From the NCBI GenBank assembly GCA_963691705.1, contig OY829538.1:74902781-74966780 (forward strand): DNA of 64,000 nucleotides, written 5' to 3'. This DNA is from Viola odorata. Taxonomy: Eukaryota > Streptophyta > Magnoliopsida > Malpighiales > Violaceae. Below the pieces are notes generated by a model. The model was not told the DNA's origin. It made no database searches and saw only the letters and a list, made by a program, of their open reading frames with translations. Positions 32,588 through 45,607 of this stretch are shown here, piece by piece. The position numbers and the translations under genes are program-made. The stretch's first letter is position 1; every line of letters begins with the position of its first letter.

Positions 32588-32986
32588 CAATTTTGCCTCT
32601 TGGAGATCGCTTACACTATTTTTTACCACATAATTGGAATTACTGTTAAGTAAATTATTTCTTGCCTCCAGACACCTAAATTCCCACACGCAATGAGCTG
32701 GAGGAGCACCGAGTTACGACCCGGTGCTACCTCAGTGGGTACTTGGGTCGCTGTTTTCGAATCGTTGGGATGCGGTGGGGGTGGTGGTGATTTGGTTACG
32801 GGGCTTTTCAGTGAGTAGCAAGGAGGGGGTCGATGCCGGTGGTGGTGGTGAGTTATGGTGAGTGGACTCGGTTGGGGATTTTCTTCTTGATGTGGGGTTT
32901 GTCTAGTACTAACTCGTCGGTGGACACATTTATTGATGAGGCCAAAAATGCAGGAAACAATAATAGGACATCAAAATAATAAAAAC
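32588..32986. other. Intergenic DNA
   Basis: A GC-richer patch at 32680-32900 (GGTGGGGGTGGTGGTG) has no recognisable product. Confidence 0.4.
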
Positions 32987-33740
32987 CTGGAATTTAGCAA
33001 CAGTGTCAGGAGTGCGGAGGAGTCCTTGGGGAGAATCTGCAGCAAGTTCTGCAGCCTCCTTGTAGTTTGCCTGAGAGAAAAGTTGTTGAAACCGCTGCAC
33101 AACCTGAAAAGATGAGCAGTGGAGAAATTTAGAAGGTGTAACAAGTTTCAAATATATGCGCAGGCATTAAATTACAAAATCGGTAAAATCATGCCTGTAA
33201 TAGTTTTCAATAAAAACATAACTAGATTGAAATAAGGACTCAATATTTAACAACATAGGAAGAATTTATGAATCCAAGCTAGCTGATTTAGTGCCTTCTG
33301 CATTTTAATGAGTTGAACAAAACTCAATGCAAGAAAGCAAGTGCAGTGGCAACTAAGATTTACCAGATTTTCAGCACCAGGAAGGTTTCCTCTTTTTGCA
33401 AGATTAACAGCAAGTTCTAGGTTGTTTAACTGCAAAACAATCAAAAAAATTATTTTGAATGTGGCAAATGGTGCAACACAAAGCCAAAGATGAAAAACCG
33501 AAGGTTGTGTCACTAGAGCGAGCATCTTCGTGCTAATCCACTTCCAAAACACAACCTATAGACATACCACAAACAGAAGCAATGAGCAACAAAATGGCAT
33601 CTAACTAAGTAAATAGGCATGCTCATGTCGATGATCACCAAGCTGTTCCGCGGTGCCGTTTCTCTAACGCATATGCACTTGTCAGATTCCATAGTCACGT
33701 GAGTCAAGTTGATGAAATGTGGATTAATCCAGAGGCTTGG
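32987..33740 (-). pseudogene. CHC: Clathrin heavy chain fragments, heavily deleted
   Basis: Four colinear pieces of clathrin heavy chain (the ~1,700-residue triskelion subunit of coated vesicles): 33615-33740 (start of the N-terminal propeller, [20 protein letters not shown]), 33484-33549 ([19 protein letters not shown]), 33364-33432 ([20 protein letters not shown]), and 32987-33103 ([28 protein letters not shown]). Intervening coding sequence is lost between pieces, but the intron between the last two keeps its GT and AG ends. The source was genomic DNA and not mRNA. Nothing downstream of about residue 400 of the normal protein is present, so the fragment cannot make clathrin. Confidence 0.88.
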
Positions 33741-36239
33741 CATCGAAGAAATGATAAAACAAAAAACCAAGTTGAGAAGAGACTCTAGTAAAGATCCTAA
33801 GCCAAGGTACCCACCCTATCACAAACTCTGTCCCGACCTTGTTTAGCTAACAAATATGCCACCCTATTGACACTTCTACTGCCAATCTAGTAGCAAATAC
33901 CACTTAAGGAAAGCAGAAAATCTAACAGACTACACCAACCCCATAAGAGACTGCAACTGAATTCAGAGAAATGACCATTAATTAAAACGAATAGCATATC
34001 AGATATGATAATTAGTAGAATTTTAGTTTCAAACATGAAAATTCAAACCCAATTGTATAACAAAGGTCACTCCTGAAAAGACAAAATAGAAAGAAATGAT
34101 CATCATCTCAAATGAACAGCATAACAGATTGAAAAACGTACCAACATCACATGGACCAAATAGCCTGCTGCACTTTATGAATGAGACAAGGCCATCCAAC
34201 TTTGCTCTGAAATCTTAGCATGCTGAATGCACTCCATCTTCAATTTTAATGGCATGAGTGTTAGGTAATTCTCTTTGTATTTCTGGCCAGTTGGCATTTA
34301 CTGTAAAAGTAATAAATTGAAAAAATATGACAAAAGAAATCATATAGGCAAAATCAAAGAACTATAAGAAGCTACAACATAAATAGAGCACTAAAACATA
34401 GAAGCAAAATCAAGATTGGCATGGTAAAAATATAAACAACACATAAAGGTCAAGACAAAAAATGGCATCGTAAAGCCTCATTGAACTAAACCACTAAACA
34501 AACAAACAACAAAAGGGAAATAGGAGGAAGTTGCATATAACAAACTGTTGATATTCTCACCAAACATTCCCACCAGATTAAATTCCTCCATGGCATGTGG
34601 AAAACAAAATAAACGACAAAAGGCAAACAAACAAACAAAAATAGCAAGAAATGACAGTACCATACGTTAGCTAAAAAAGGGTTTAAAGGCACTGAACAGT
34701 TTGGAGGAGCAGCCACAGAATAAAAACTATAGCCAAAAAAAGGAAAGGCAACATACACAACCACCACTCAGCATATATTTAGTCTAGCATTCAGATAAGT
34801 AACCGTATAAATTCAACCTGCCAGAGTAGACTGACCTTGAAACTGGCAACCAAGCCAGCAAAAACCGTGAAATAGCAAGTGGGAAAGAGCAAGCACAAAG
34901 TGCATCTAGCTTCAGCAGCAACACTGAAAGAGAACACTACTTGGAACTTCAGTTTGCAAGAAAGTTAAAAGATATGAGACATAGATCAAGGACGCAACAT
35001 GAAAGCTAAACATGACGTACTGGAATAACAAAGGATATTGCTGCTTATGTAAGAGGCTAAAAAGAGAGCTAACTAATGTAAAGTACCATGTATATGTATT
35101 AATTTTCATTATTAAGAAAATTGAGTCACTTTTGCATCAAAAGGAAAAGAACATATTACCGCGGAGCTGCTAACCAAGCGAGCAAAAAGTGAAAAGCACT
35201 ATCCTGACTGGTGGAAGAAACCAAAACCGAAGCAATGGCCGAGCTCAGAGAAGGAAAAATGGCGCACCACAGACTGCTGACATGAAAAGAACAAAGATGA
35301 GACAAATGAGTGGGACATAGTTTGAGTAAGAAAGAAGTGCACTTAAGCGGACATGGAAGAGTAAGGTAAAAAACCAAGTGATATAAAATAAGCACCAACG
35401 CAGCATAAATCAATTACAGATGATGACCACCAGGATGCAAGCACAAGCTAAACGGCTTATTGCGAGCCCTTAGCACACCAACAAACCAAGAAAGCAACAT
35501 ACAGTAGCACAAGACAGAAGCGTGATGTGTCTTTGAAGTTCTGTCGAGCATGTGGTGCTTATTATTGTAAACTTGGATTCCTACCCAGCATACAGTGGCA
35601 CATATGGTGCTGCACACCACCAGCAAGTCCAAACACAACTGCATTCCGTTAGAACCATGCACTACCAGTTACAGAACAATTGAAAAATGAAGCGAGGAGG
35701 GGCTACTAAAGAAGCAACAACAAAATGCAGAAGTTCCATACAACAGCCAGTCGGAAAGCAGGAATCCCACACATCAACCACTCACCTATTCACTAAACAG
35801 GAATTTCCCACATACCCATTTTCCTTTGGCGGTTTTTTATTGATATGCTTTAAAGAACATGATATTTTTTTACTGAAATTGCATAAGGAAGAAAAAGTAC
35901 AGTTCAGAAAACAAATAAACAAAAAATAATAGCAACAGTTAAAAGTTTTAGGAAGTTGAACAAAGGAAAATGAATTGGCAACATGCCAAAGAGAAAAATG
36001 TAAAGGAAAAATACATGCGGTAGTTAATAGTAAGGAAATAAAAAAGAAGGTTCATAAGCGAATAAAAGTATATATAATTTTATGACAACAAAATATCAGC
36101 AGACTAGAATCAAGTCATGAAACACAGTAAAATATGAATGCATCAAGCTCGATGGTATGACCTCAAACATATAACAGTGTATGCATGATGGTCCCCCAAA
36201 CAGTGTATGCAACAGTAACATGCTATAAAGCTTGATTCT
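33741..36239. other. Unassigned DNA between CHC fragments and tandem repeat
   Basis: A-rich on the + strand (T-rich if read with the flanking fragments). Two related blocks (AACCAAGC(C/G)AGCAAAAA) lie at about 34850 and 35172. No recognisable product. It could be intron-like filler of a minus-strand chimeric transcript. Confidence 0.4.
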
Positions 36240-37165
36240 CATATTTCAAAAATAAATAATTGAGAATATAACATTCCTCTCCATTACCTCATTACAACAA
36301 AGGTCCGTCTAGTTTTATGTTGAAGTGAAGGACAGAGAGATTGAAAAACAAAAGTAATAATAAGAAAATAAAAGTATATGTTAGTTTATAATTGAGAGTA
36401 TAACATTCCTCTCCATCACTGCATTACAACAAAGGTCCGTCTGGTTTTATGTTGAAGCGAAGGACGGAGAGGAAATTGAAATACAAAAGTAATAGTAAGA
36501 GAATTTGTTAGTTTATAATTGAGAAAACAGCATCCCCTCTCCATCACCTCATTACATCCATAAGGTGGTAAACCGTCTGGTTTTATGGAGAAATGAAGGA
36601 CAAGAGAGAAATTGAAAAACGAAAGTAATAATAAGAAAATAAAGGTACGTGTTAGCTTTCCTCTCCATCACCTCATTACAACAAAGGTCCGTCTGGTTTT
36701 ATGTTGAAGTGAAGGACAGAGAGAAAATTGAAAAATAAAATTAATAATAAAAGAAGATGTTAGTAGTTTATAATTGAGAAAACAACATTTCTCTCCATCA
36801 CCTCATTACCTCCATAAGGTGGTAAACCTTCTGGTTTTATGGAGAAATGAAGGACAGAGAGGAAATTGAAAAACGAAAGTAATGATAAGAAAATAAAAGG
36901 TACATGTTAGCTTTCCTCTCCATCACCTCATTACAACAAAGGTCCGTCTGGTTTTATGTTGAAGTGAAGGACAGAGAGAAAATTGAAAAATAATAATTAT
37001 AATAAAGGATGTTAGTAGTTTATAATTGAGAAAACAGCATTCCTCTCCATCACCTCATTATCTCCATAAGGTGGTAAACCATCTGGTTTTATGGAGAAAT
37101 GAAGGGCAAAGAGGAAATTGAAAAACAAAAGAAATAATAAGAGAAGAGAAGTATATGTTAGTTTA
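36240..37165. repeat. Tandem repeat with alternating A/B units, 7 copies of ~127 bp
   Basis: The core CCATCACCTCATTAC starts at 36281, 36413, 36541, 36665, 36795, 36920 and 37047. Type A units (1, 2, 4, 6) continue AACAAAGGTCCGTCTGG and TTATGTTGAAGTGAAGG. Type B units (3, 5, 7) continue ATCCATAAGGTGGTAAACC and TTATGGAGAAATGAAGG. The order A-A-B-A-B-A-B shows that a dimer of about 254 bp was amplified after the two types diverged. Confidence 0.92.
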
Positions 37166-37550
37166 TAAACATTAAAGCATCAGAAAGTGCATAAAACAAA
37201 TCATGAAAAAGTTGATAGTATTTACAGTAAAGGTTAGAGGAAGTGGAATGAATTGGCACTTAAGAAATAAGATTTGCAGTAGTAAAGAGAAAAAGTATAT
37301 CTCAAAATAACTCACAAAGCAAATTAGAAGTTATATACATCAAGCTTTATAGCATGAACTTGAAACCTGAGAAATGTTACTGGGCCAAGCTAAAGTTGAT
37401 TCATGATGGTCCCTCAAACAATGTATTGAACAATGATACTATAGAGCTTGATTCATGCAATTTGAATAAGAAAGGAAACCCCAATTCGTACGAAAGTAAA
37501 CAATCACAAAACATGAAAATTAAACATGCATAAAAAAAAACCAAGAGAGA

Positions 37551-37792
37551 AGAAATCGGGTTGATATCACCAGTCTTAGCATTGGATTTTGCTTTCAGCT
37601 TTGCAATCTTGGACTTGGAGAAGTGTAAAACTCTCGTTTCCGATGGTATTTGCACGACTAATGAAAATTTAGGTGTTCGAATCGGGAAACAAAAGTCGTT
37701 GTCGGAGAGGGAACGATCAAGGACAGGAGGGTTCGAGATGTGGTCGAGTCCGCCGGAGATTTTAGACCAGGAATGTAAGAAATCGAAACCCT
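37551..37792 (-). pseudogene. BAHD acyltransferase fragment
   Basis: The minus-strand frame reads FLHSWSKISGG, then NPPVLDRSL and ETRVLHFSKSKIAKLKAKSN, ending near NPISS. This is the middle of a plant HXXXD-type (BAHD) acyl-CoA transferase, between the catalytic HXXXD and the DFGWG motif, most like the At3g50280-type group. Neither catalytic motif is convincingly present. About 80 codons survive of a ~450-residue family. Upstream is a leader-like stretch with a possible intron (GATAG/GTAAACG to TTTTTAG). Confidence 0.75.
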
Positions 37793-38030
37793 AAAAAGAT
37801 ACCATCAATAAAATCGGCATGAGACATCAATTGTGGAAAACAAATCGAAACCCTAACAGAATCTAAATAACAAAGATAAAGAGTCACGAAATTGCTGTAG
37901 AGATCTCAATTTAGACGTTTACCTATCGTTGCCCTAGCAAGCGAGCGAGAAGAACGCAAAAGGCTGTTCCTTTCGCGGGAAGAAACGCGCGCCTCTTAAT
38001 TGATGAGGATTCACGACCTAATGGATGTGT

Positions 38031-38040
38031 ATATTTATAG
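38031..38040 (-). promoter_or_regulatory. Candidate promoter TATA box, minus strand
   Basis: CTATAAATAT on the minus strand. About 50 bp downstream begins a leader-like sequence (GGAACAGCCTTTTGCGTTC...) running into the BAHD fragment. It could drive a chimeric transcript through the BAHD, repeat and clathrin pieces. Confidence 0.35.
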
Positions 38041-38078
38041 GAATAGCCTACTTATAAGATTTAAACAAAGACATCAAC

Positions 38079-38108
38079 TTTCTTTTTCTTTTTCTTTTTC
38101 TTTTTCTT
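38079..38108. repeat. (TTTTTC)n microsatellite
   Basis: About five hexamer units. Confidence 0.9.
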
Positions 38109-38585
38109 ATCTTAATAATTATAAATTTTATGTTAGGATAATAGTTAAACGACAATTTTTAGCTTATAAAAAAATAACAATTTTTAAAATAAAATATTAA
38201 AATAATTAAATGTTAATAAAAAATAAATAGGTTGTAACTAATTTTTTCTCATCTTTCTTGGTATTTATTAAAATATCATTGTCAATCCATATTTATTAAT
38301 TAATTATATTATTATAATATCATGAATCGAACATATAATATAGGTTATAAAAACGTCATGTACTACAACATCATGTATCCTTATTAATTAGAGTTTAATA
38401 ATATTTACATTCTTTAATTTATTTATTTATATCATGTGTTTTTTTTTTCTCTTAATACCCACCCTTAACATAATTGCACATTAATAAAATTTAGAACCAA
38501 CATCTTCTCATATTACCCTGTATTTAACGAAATATTATTGTTAACTACTCTTATATGGTAAAGGATATTTTGTTACTGTTTAATA

Positions 38586-38844
38586 CTCCCTTCGTTTCCA
38601 ATTAAACTACGTTTTGAAATAGTAAAAATCCGTAAGACAATGATTTTTAATCTTATTTTATTCCACATTGTTTCATTTTTACTCCTAATTTCCACTCAAA
38701 TTACTACACCATCATTAAATTGGGTTGATGCATAAAAAAAATTGTCATTTGCACAAAATATATGCTTCGGAAAAGATAAAATGACAAGTATTATGAACAG
38801 TAAGAATCAGTAAGAAAGTGACAATTAATTAGAAAGAGAGAGAG
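38586..38844. mobile_element. Stowaway-like MITE, 259 bp
   Basis: Begins CTCCCTTCGTTTCCAATTAA and ends with the imperfect complement TTAATTAGAAAGAGAGAGAG, flanked by TA on both sides (38584-38585, 38845-38846). There is no coding capacity. Its size matches the copy at 56771-57028. Confidence 0.75.
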
Positions 38845-39352
38845 TATCATTTAGGGTTGTGTTATAGGTCGGATACTCAAAATATTATGGGTTTGAGTAA
38901 ATTGGTTCAATTCGGCTAATTGATTTATTTTATTCAATAAAATCAATTTTTCGTTTCATGAAATCGGTGATACTTTACCAATAATAAGTTTGTAGCTCAA
39001 TCGTACTTCTATCACGTAAAAAGGGTAAAATTTCATGTTGGAATTACCTTCTCTAAATTTCCAATCTGCAAATCTCAATTACAGCAATACGTGCTTTTGA
39101 ATCTTACTCTCCTTTTCTAGTAAATATATAACACATTGAATTTAGATTTTTATTTTTTTAGAAATTTTATTATTAAATTAGCCTTATCAACAACCTTTAA
39201 GGGTGAGATTCATGGAAGAAAAACCGCCAAATTTTGTAAGATTCCTCTTAAAAAGAAGAAGAAAAAGAATTGAATTTTCTTTAGCCTGAAAAAATTTAAA
39301 AACCCTCCTTCCTTATTATTCCTTATCCGCTGCAAATCTTCTCCCCCCTCTA
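38845..39352. other. Upstream region of TRM5
   Basis: AT-rich. Carries no gene. The last ~100 bp is pyrimidine-rich and probably includes the TRM5 promoter. Confidence 0.5.
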
Positions 39353-39366
39353 AAACCCTAAACCCT
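39353..39366 (+). promoter_or_regulatory. Telo-box upstream of TRM5
   Basis: AAACCCTAAACCCT, about 46 bp before the TRM5 ATG. Telo-boxes are common near the start of plant translation and housekeeping genes, which suits a tRNA-modification enzyme. Confidence 0.55.
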
Positions 39367-39411
39367 CGATTGCAACAACTATCAGTTTCTGATACTACTG
39401 TCATTTTGTCA

Positions 39412-42400
39412 ATGGTCACCAAGTTCTTCCTTCGACCCATCTCTCTTCCCTTCACCATCTTCTCTTCAGCCCATCCTTTCCTCATCCCAAAACCTTCTCT
39501 TCCCAGGAGGCACACCATTGTTTCTACTCTCCTCTCCACAGCAACTAATTCTCATGCCATAAACCCTGAAACCCTACCTTATGGACCCTCCCTTCGTAAA
39601 GGCAGCAAACCATCTCAAAACCCGGTTGAAAATCATCCAAAGAAATGCGAGGAAGACATTGATGGTGATGGTGATAGTGATTGCGTGATCAATGAGGAGG
39701 AATTTACGCGGGTTTTTGATATTGCAGCACTTAGAGTATCCGCAAGGGATTGTTTTGCTCTCGAAAGCAGGCTTCGTGGCCATTTATTGAACTGGCCCCG
39801 GATTCCGAACATTGCCAGAGTACCTGGGGATGAAATGGAAGAAGCGCTTGCTTCTGTCTTGGGAGACAATGATGGTAGGGAGGAAGAAGATGATGAGCGA
39901 AAACTTGATGCATTGAATCGACGGATTTATGGTAGAGCAGAGACGGATGGGGATAAATTAAGTCCTGTTTTGTACAGGGAGAGGTTGGCCAGAGATTTTA
40001 ACTCGAGGGGATTTGTGAAGTTTAGGAGTTTGGCCAGGATGTCGCGGCCGAAGAGAAAGAAGAGCAAGGATGGGAGAGGCGAGGAGAGGGAGGGAAATGA
40101 GAGGAAAAGGAAGGATGAGTTTGCAGTGGTGGAAGTTGTCGAAGAGGAGGATGGAGAAGGTGAGGATTGGAAGGGTTTGTTGGGGGATGAGTTTAAAGGG
40201 AGTAGGAAATGGAAGGGGTCAACTAGGTTGCTACTTTTGGATGAGACGTATGCAGAGAAGAGAATGGAGGAGCTGCCTCTAGCTATCAAGGTGGCTAATC
40301 CAAGTAACTTTTGTTCTCTGTGAGTGTTATTTGTGGTGATGCTCCTTCTGAGTTTGCATTGTCTTGTTTTGAGGCATTAATCTCATTTTTCTTGTGTAGT
40401 TTCTTGAGCACTTGCAGATGATTCACTTTTATTGATGCTCTGGTTTTGTATAGTTTGGTAGTACTTGTATTACTGTAGCTTATCTACCTGTTGCACTTAG
40501 TGGGACGTTGGGTGATTGTCACTGTTAGAATTTTCTAATATATTTAGGGGAAGAAAGGCTAGTTTCGTTTTTTCTTTTATGCAATGGGCTAGTTATGTGG
40601 TGTTTGTAGTTTTCGAATTGTGCATGTTTCTAATCTGCTCCTGGTCTATTTGGATTCTCTAATGCCTCTGCTAGCTGTACATTTAAAAGTTTTCTAGGCT
40701 AGGATCATAAGAAGATGATTACACCTTGTAACTATATGATTTTGACTAAAAGATAGTTCTCTGCATGTAGCTGTAATAGCACCGTCATATATGATAAAAG
40801 AAAAGTCAGTTTGTAGAGCAACTGTTGGTTTCAGTTATAGAATTCAATAGTGGTTGGTCTGTTTCATATTTTTTGTTGTATAATCTAATCTCATAGAGGA
40901 TAGATTTAACTCAGAACCAGTTTTTGCAGACTGTTTACTGTGAACCAACACATCTATGATGGGTTGTGGACTACAACTTAAATCTATGCACACTTACACA
41001 AAGCCATTCTAGGATGATACAGTCATGGAATGTCTGGTGCTAATTTCAAATGTATCAGTGAGCATTGATCATAATATTTGTGCTAATCCAAAGTCCAGCT
41101 AAAGTATGTAATTATGGCGCAATATTGGTTTGCGACGATCATAATGTTCTTGTTATATGAATTTATGTTGAAACCACAGTTATTATCTACCAATATGTAA
41201 TAGCATGTGTCAAAGTTACCTGACTTCACATTAATATTATAAGATTTCCTCTACCATTGGGGACACCATTTGGCCATGATCTCCTTGCCTTTGAGTTAGC
41301 CATAGTGTCAAGTTGGCTTATTCTTTTAGATATCAATATGACTTTAATATGATTAATTTGTCGCAAATAGCACCCCATAGCTTATAATGTCACTTTTCCC
41401 TCGTCTTGTTGTCCTGCACATCTTGATACAAAAAAATGTAGGTGGAGGGCCTGGTGGTAAGCTTTAAGTCTAAATGGATTTTTTCAATGGATATAATTCT
41501 GCCTGCTTTTAACATGAACGTTCTTTTATTTGTCCTGCCTTTCATTTTGACACATTTTCCCACCATGTTATAGCTGTAGACTTTGACATATTACAGTTCT
41601 CTTTCCTTTTTATGGTTTTGTGTCCAATATATTCATGTTCTTCTTCAGGCTGTGTTACAGGAAGCAATGACCGAAAAGTCACCGGCTAACTTTGAGCTTG
41701 TTAGATGCAGGCTGATTTTGTTTTATGATTACTGGCAGATGAATGAGGTAATTCAAGATCTAACTTAATTCAAGCTTAAAAATAATCAAATATCGACATT
41801 ACTGTAACGGAATACTTAAAAGAATCCTCAACATAGGGTAGAATCATTAAAAGAACAGTCAGGTTCAGGTATTGGTTAAAAAGGGAGCCAATCCAAGCCT
41901 GTTTGGGAGGTCTCATACCAATCCCAAATCTATTTGGATCTTACAATTGGTACTAAATGGATTTTAGTTGGTTGGACATCCCTTGGTGAGGTATGATTGC
42001 CATCCCTCATTAGGGTGATAAGGTTTTGTCATACGCAAAAGAGACTGGTGCCTGTCTTTAAGTTACAAACAATCTGAAAAAGAAGGCACATGTGAGTTGT
42101 CCTGAAATTCTTGCCCTTTAGTAGAACTGCAGTTGAACTAAGCTGTTCATAGAAAACTGGGCACGACTCTCTGCCTTTAACTGAGAAAAGCAGTTTATGT
42201 TCCAGCAGGTTGGATAAACAATCTGATAATAAAATTTTGTTTGTAGCTTTCACATATTTATTTGACTGTTGCGTATTCAAGTAGTTTTTTATTTTGTCTA
42301 CAATGTATAGTTTTGGCGATTAATACTATGTCAATCCATCAAACCCAGCTTTGGCTTTTGCTGACGAAAACCTTGAGCTGGCCAAGCTTCTATGCTAATT

Positions 42401-45400
42401 CACTGAGACAGGCTTGTCCTTGACTGGAGACAGGCCTGTTCTGGACCTTATTATTTTTATTCAGTGGTGCTGAACACCCTAAATTTCAGTTCATTTTTAG
42501 TTCTGCCTTTTTATAAAATTTGTTTTGTGGCGTTGAACACACATGCCTTATTCCTGTTCATAAGCTAGAGCTCTTAATGCATGGGAATTTACATGGGGTT
42601 GTAGAAATAGAACAGCAGTTTATTATAACAGTAATTTGTTTGCAGATATTGGAGGCTCTGTTACCAAAGGATATGATTATTCCATCAGCTTTTGAAACAG
42701 TTGGTCATATTGCACATCTGAACCTGAGAGATGAGCTTCTGCCATACAAAAAGCTTGTAGCAAAGGTGCTTAGCTGTTCGACCTTCTGATTATTCCATCA
42801 TATCAAGGACAAGTTCTTGCTTGACATATGTATGTTGTTTTCCAGGTGGTTCTCGATAAAAATAAGCCAAAGATAAAAACAGTTGTAAATAAGATAGATA
42901 CCATACATAATGATTACAGGACAATGCAGCTTGAGGTACTAGCTGGGAATCGCTCTCTTGTGACCATGGTAGTCGAGAATGGATTACGTTTTCATGTTGA
43001 TTTAGCAACAGTGTATGTTTACTTAGCACATTAAAATTCAACTGAAAGTCGTAGCTGTTTATTTTTTTTCCCTTAACTCTGTAGCAAATCAACATGAAAA
43101 GATGATTCTTTCTAGTTTTTCCGTGCTTGGTAGAAAAGTACCAAGAATTCCCTTCAGTTGATGGTGTTTAGTTATTATCATCTCATGTCCTTGGAGGTCC
43201 ATTCATCTGGCACTGTCTCATGCATCACACAAGGCTTGCCATTATGAATCAATTGGATGGCGACATATATGAAAGATGAGGACTTTAACATTATAATTCT
43301 GCATGTAGAGGAAGGCCATGGATTTCATGGCCTCTTAAAGGCTAATAAATCCTTCAAATTGATTCTGTCAGTTAACTAAAAAAATTCAACCTGTCTCTCC
43401 TCTGTATGTTTTCATCCTTCCTTTGTTGTTGCTGAAGGAGTCAAAGATCATTTTCAGTCAGTATATGATATTGAAAATCTCATTTCCATATTAATTTTGA
43501 CATGTCTGATGTTTAAAGGAACAATGAAGCTTAGAGAATGTATAAAGGAAAAATTACTGTGTGCCTCTGATTTAGATGCTCCCTTTTTATGCAGGTATTG
43601 GAATTCAAGGCTCGCAACTGAAAGGCAAAGGCTGCTGAATGGCTTCACATGCTATGATGTTGTTTGTACGTTTGACTCTTCACATCATTGACTTCAAAAT
43701 TCATATGTGTATCATGCCATGTTTATCAGATGTCCCCCAATTTATACCGAATCTGTATATGTATGCTTATTACAATGGGTTTTATTTTTCTTCTAAAAAA
43801 ACTAAATTTTAGCTTTTAAGTTATCATTTTGTTTGCTGTCATTTTCTAAGCTCTATACTAATACAGTCAGGTAGTAGTTCTTATGGTTGGGAGCTACTCT
43901 TTTAATTAGAAAAATAAACAAAAGTATGATTACTAATTTACTATATTGTGACAGTTATTTTTTTGGGGGATTTTCATTAAAACCATACTTGCGATTTGCA
44001 GAGTGGTTCTATTGCCTGAAATTTGTTCTGTTTTATGCTCTTGTACTAGTTAAGTAGTTACTTTTTTGGAGAAATATGTTTTTTCTCTACAAGCTCTTCA
44101 AAAAGATGTTTAGTCTTAGAACCAATGAGCTAACTGTGTCTGGCCGTACTTTCTTGCAATTGACAGGTGATGTTTTTTCTGGCGTTGGTCCAATAGCTAT
44201 ATCTGCTGCAAAGATAGTGAAACGCATCTATGCAAATGACTTGAACCCTCATGCAGTTGATTATTTGGCAAGAAATAGTGTCCTTAACAAGCTGGAGAAA
44301 AAGATTGAGGTATGATATTTTGACTCCCTTGTAAATGTCATTTAGGCATTTTTGGTAGTCATTGTATGGCTTCTACCGCTGAATGATTGGTGAACAGAAG
44401 AGAGTACAGATGTATGTGGTGGCTCACCATTTGCTTGTGTGAACAACAGATTTTTTTTTTTATAAGAAGCCAAAAAGAAACTAAAAAACCTGCCACTCGC
44501 ATGTGATGTATAGGAGTGAACTGGTATACTTCTCCTCCAGCTTTCTTGTATTAATGGCCCATGATCAAGCTTAGATTATTTGATGCCAGCTTATTGCTGT
44601 GATTATTTTCTAGTGATGTAGATCATGTTAAAATCTTGGTGATTTCTAGGTCTTTAACATGGATGGAAGGAGGTTCATCAATGCTATGTTTGCAAGTGAG
44701 AAAGCTCTTTCTGTTACTCAGGTGGTCATGAATTTGCCAAATGATGCTGTGGAGTATCTAGGTTCGTGATTTTTTCTAGCACTCCCCTTCTGCCAGGTCT
44801 TAGAAAATTATAAGAATGGCCAAGTCTTTTGAGTCTTCTTAAGTGAACTTCGAACTTTGCATTGGATAGACTACTTTGATCAGATCACTTGCTTCAATTG
44901 ATGACCATGAAACATGTTTTAAACTTTTGTGGCAATTACCTGAAATGCCATTTATTCTGTCTCAGCATGCCCTAAAATGACTAAGCATACTTATGCCATT
45001 TGTTAAAATTTGGTTTTATGTTGGAAACTGGGTTGCGAAGTATTGTCCTCATCTAGAAGGAGGTTATATTGTATATCATCTACTGCATCCTCGTTACTTC
45101 AGAAGTGACTGTGTCACTTGAATGTTTGTGCACAATACTGAAATTAACAGGATGTATTAGATCAGAATTACTTTCAAGAATGACATCTGTGAATCCTCTT
45201 CCTCAAAATATTTTTGGTTTTGCAAACAGATGCATTTAGGGGGATATTTAAAGACAAACCCAAGAACAAAGAGTTGATCTTGCCCATGATCCATGTTTAT
45301 GGATTTTCTAAAGCTCGAGATCCAGAATTTGAATTTCACGAGGTTATGGCTAAATCTTATGGAATTTCACTCTTCTTTTTTCCTGCTAGACTGGTGCCTG

Positions 45401-45607
45401 TTTATCTATTATATATGTCTTCCGTTTCTGACAGTTAAGTTTTCTTGATTGTTGCAAATGCAGCGGATAAGAATCTCATTGACAGAAGTGGCAGTTGATG
45501 TACAAATGCGTAGAGTACGCCTTGTTGCTCCTGGAAAATGGATGCTGTGTGCATCCTTTAGACTTCCCACGAGTGTAGCATATGCAAGTACTAAGCAAGC
45601 TATGTAA
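39412..45607 (+). CDS. TRM5: tRNA (guanine-37-N1)-methyltransferase TRM5, organelle-targeted type
   Basis: Nine exons: 39412-40290, 41649-41747, 42646-42765, 42846-43012, 43595-43665, 44167-44309, 44650-44761, 45230-45342 and 45464-45607. They sum to 1848 nt, an uninterrupted 615 codons plus TAA, and all introns are GT-AG. Trm5 methylates G37 of tRNAs from S-adenosylmethionine to prevent frameshifting. Motifs: a Ser/Arg/Leu-rich leader (FFLRPISLPFTIFSSAHPF) suggesting plastid or mitochondrial import, an acidic/basic plant insert (about 170-270), SAM loop DVFSGVGPIAI at about 447-457, NDLNP at about 469-473, and the catalytic-site NLPN at about 521-524. Length and leader fit At4g27340-type TRM5 better than the short cytosolic form. 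ATG 39412 is the first in-frame ATG. Part of exon 1 (39920-40120) has been copied into the array at 1-3.8 kb. Confidence 0.93.

Noticed and set aside
36240..37165. CRISPR-like array
   Set aside because: Repeats are ~127 bp, contiguous and without unique spacers, in eukaryotic DNA.
37561..37794. + strand 77-codon ORF
   Set aside because: Antisense to the BAHD fragment, which has family motifs on the minus strand.
39927..40289. 120-codon minus-strand ORF similar to the array ORFs
   Set aside because: It is the antisense shadow of TRM5 exon 1. The similarity exists because the array captured this DNA.
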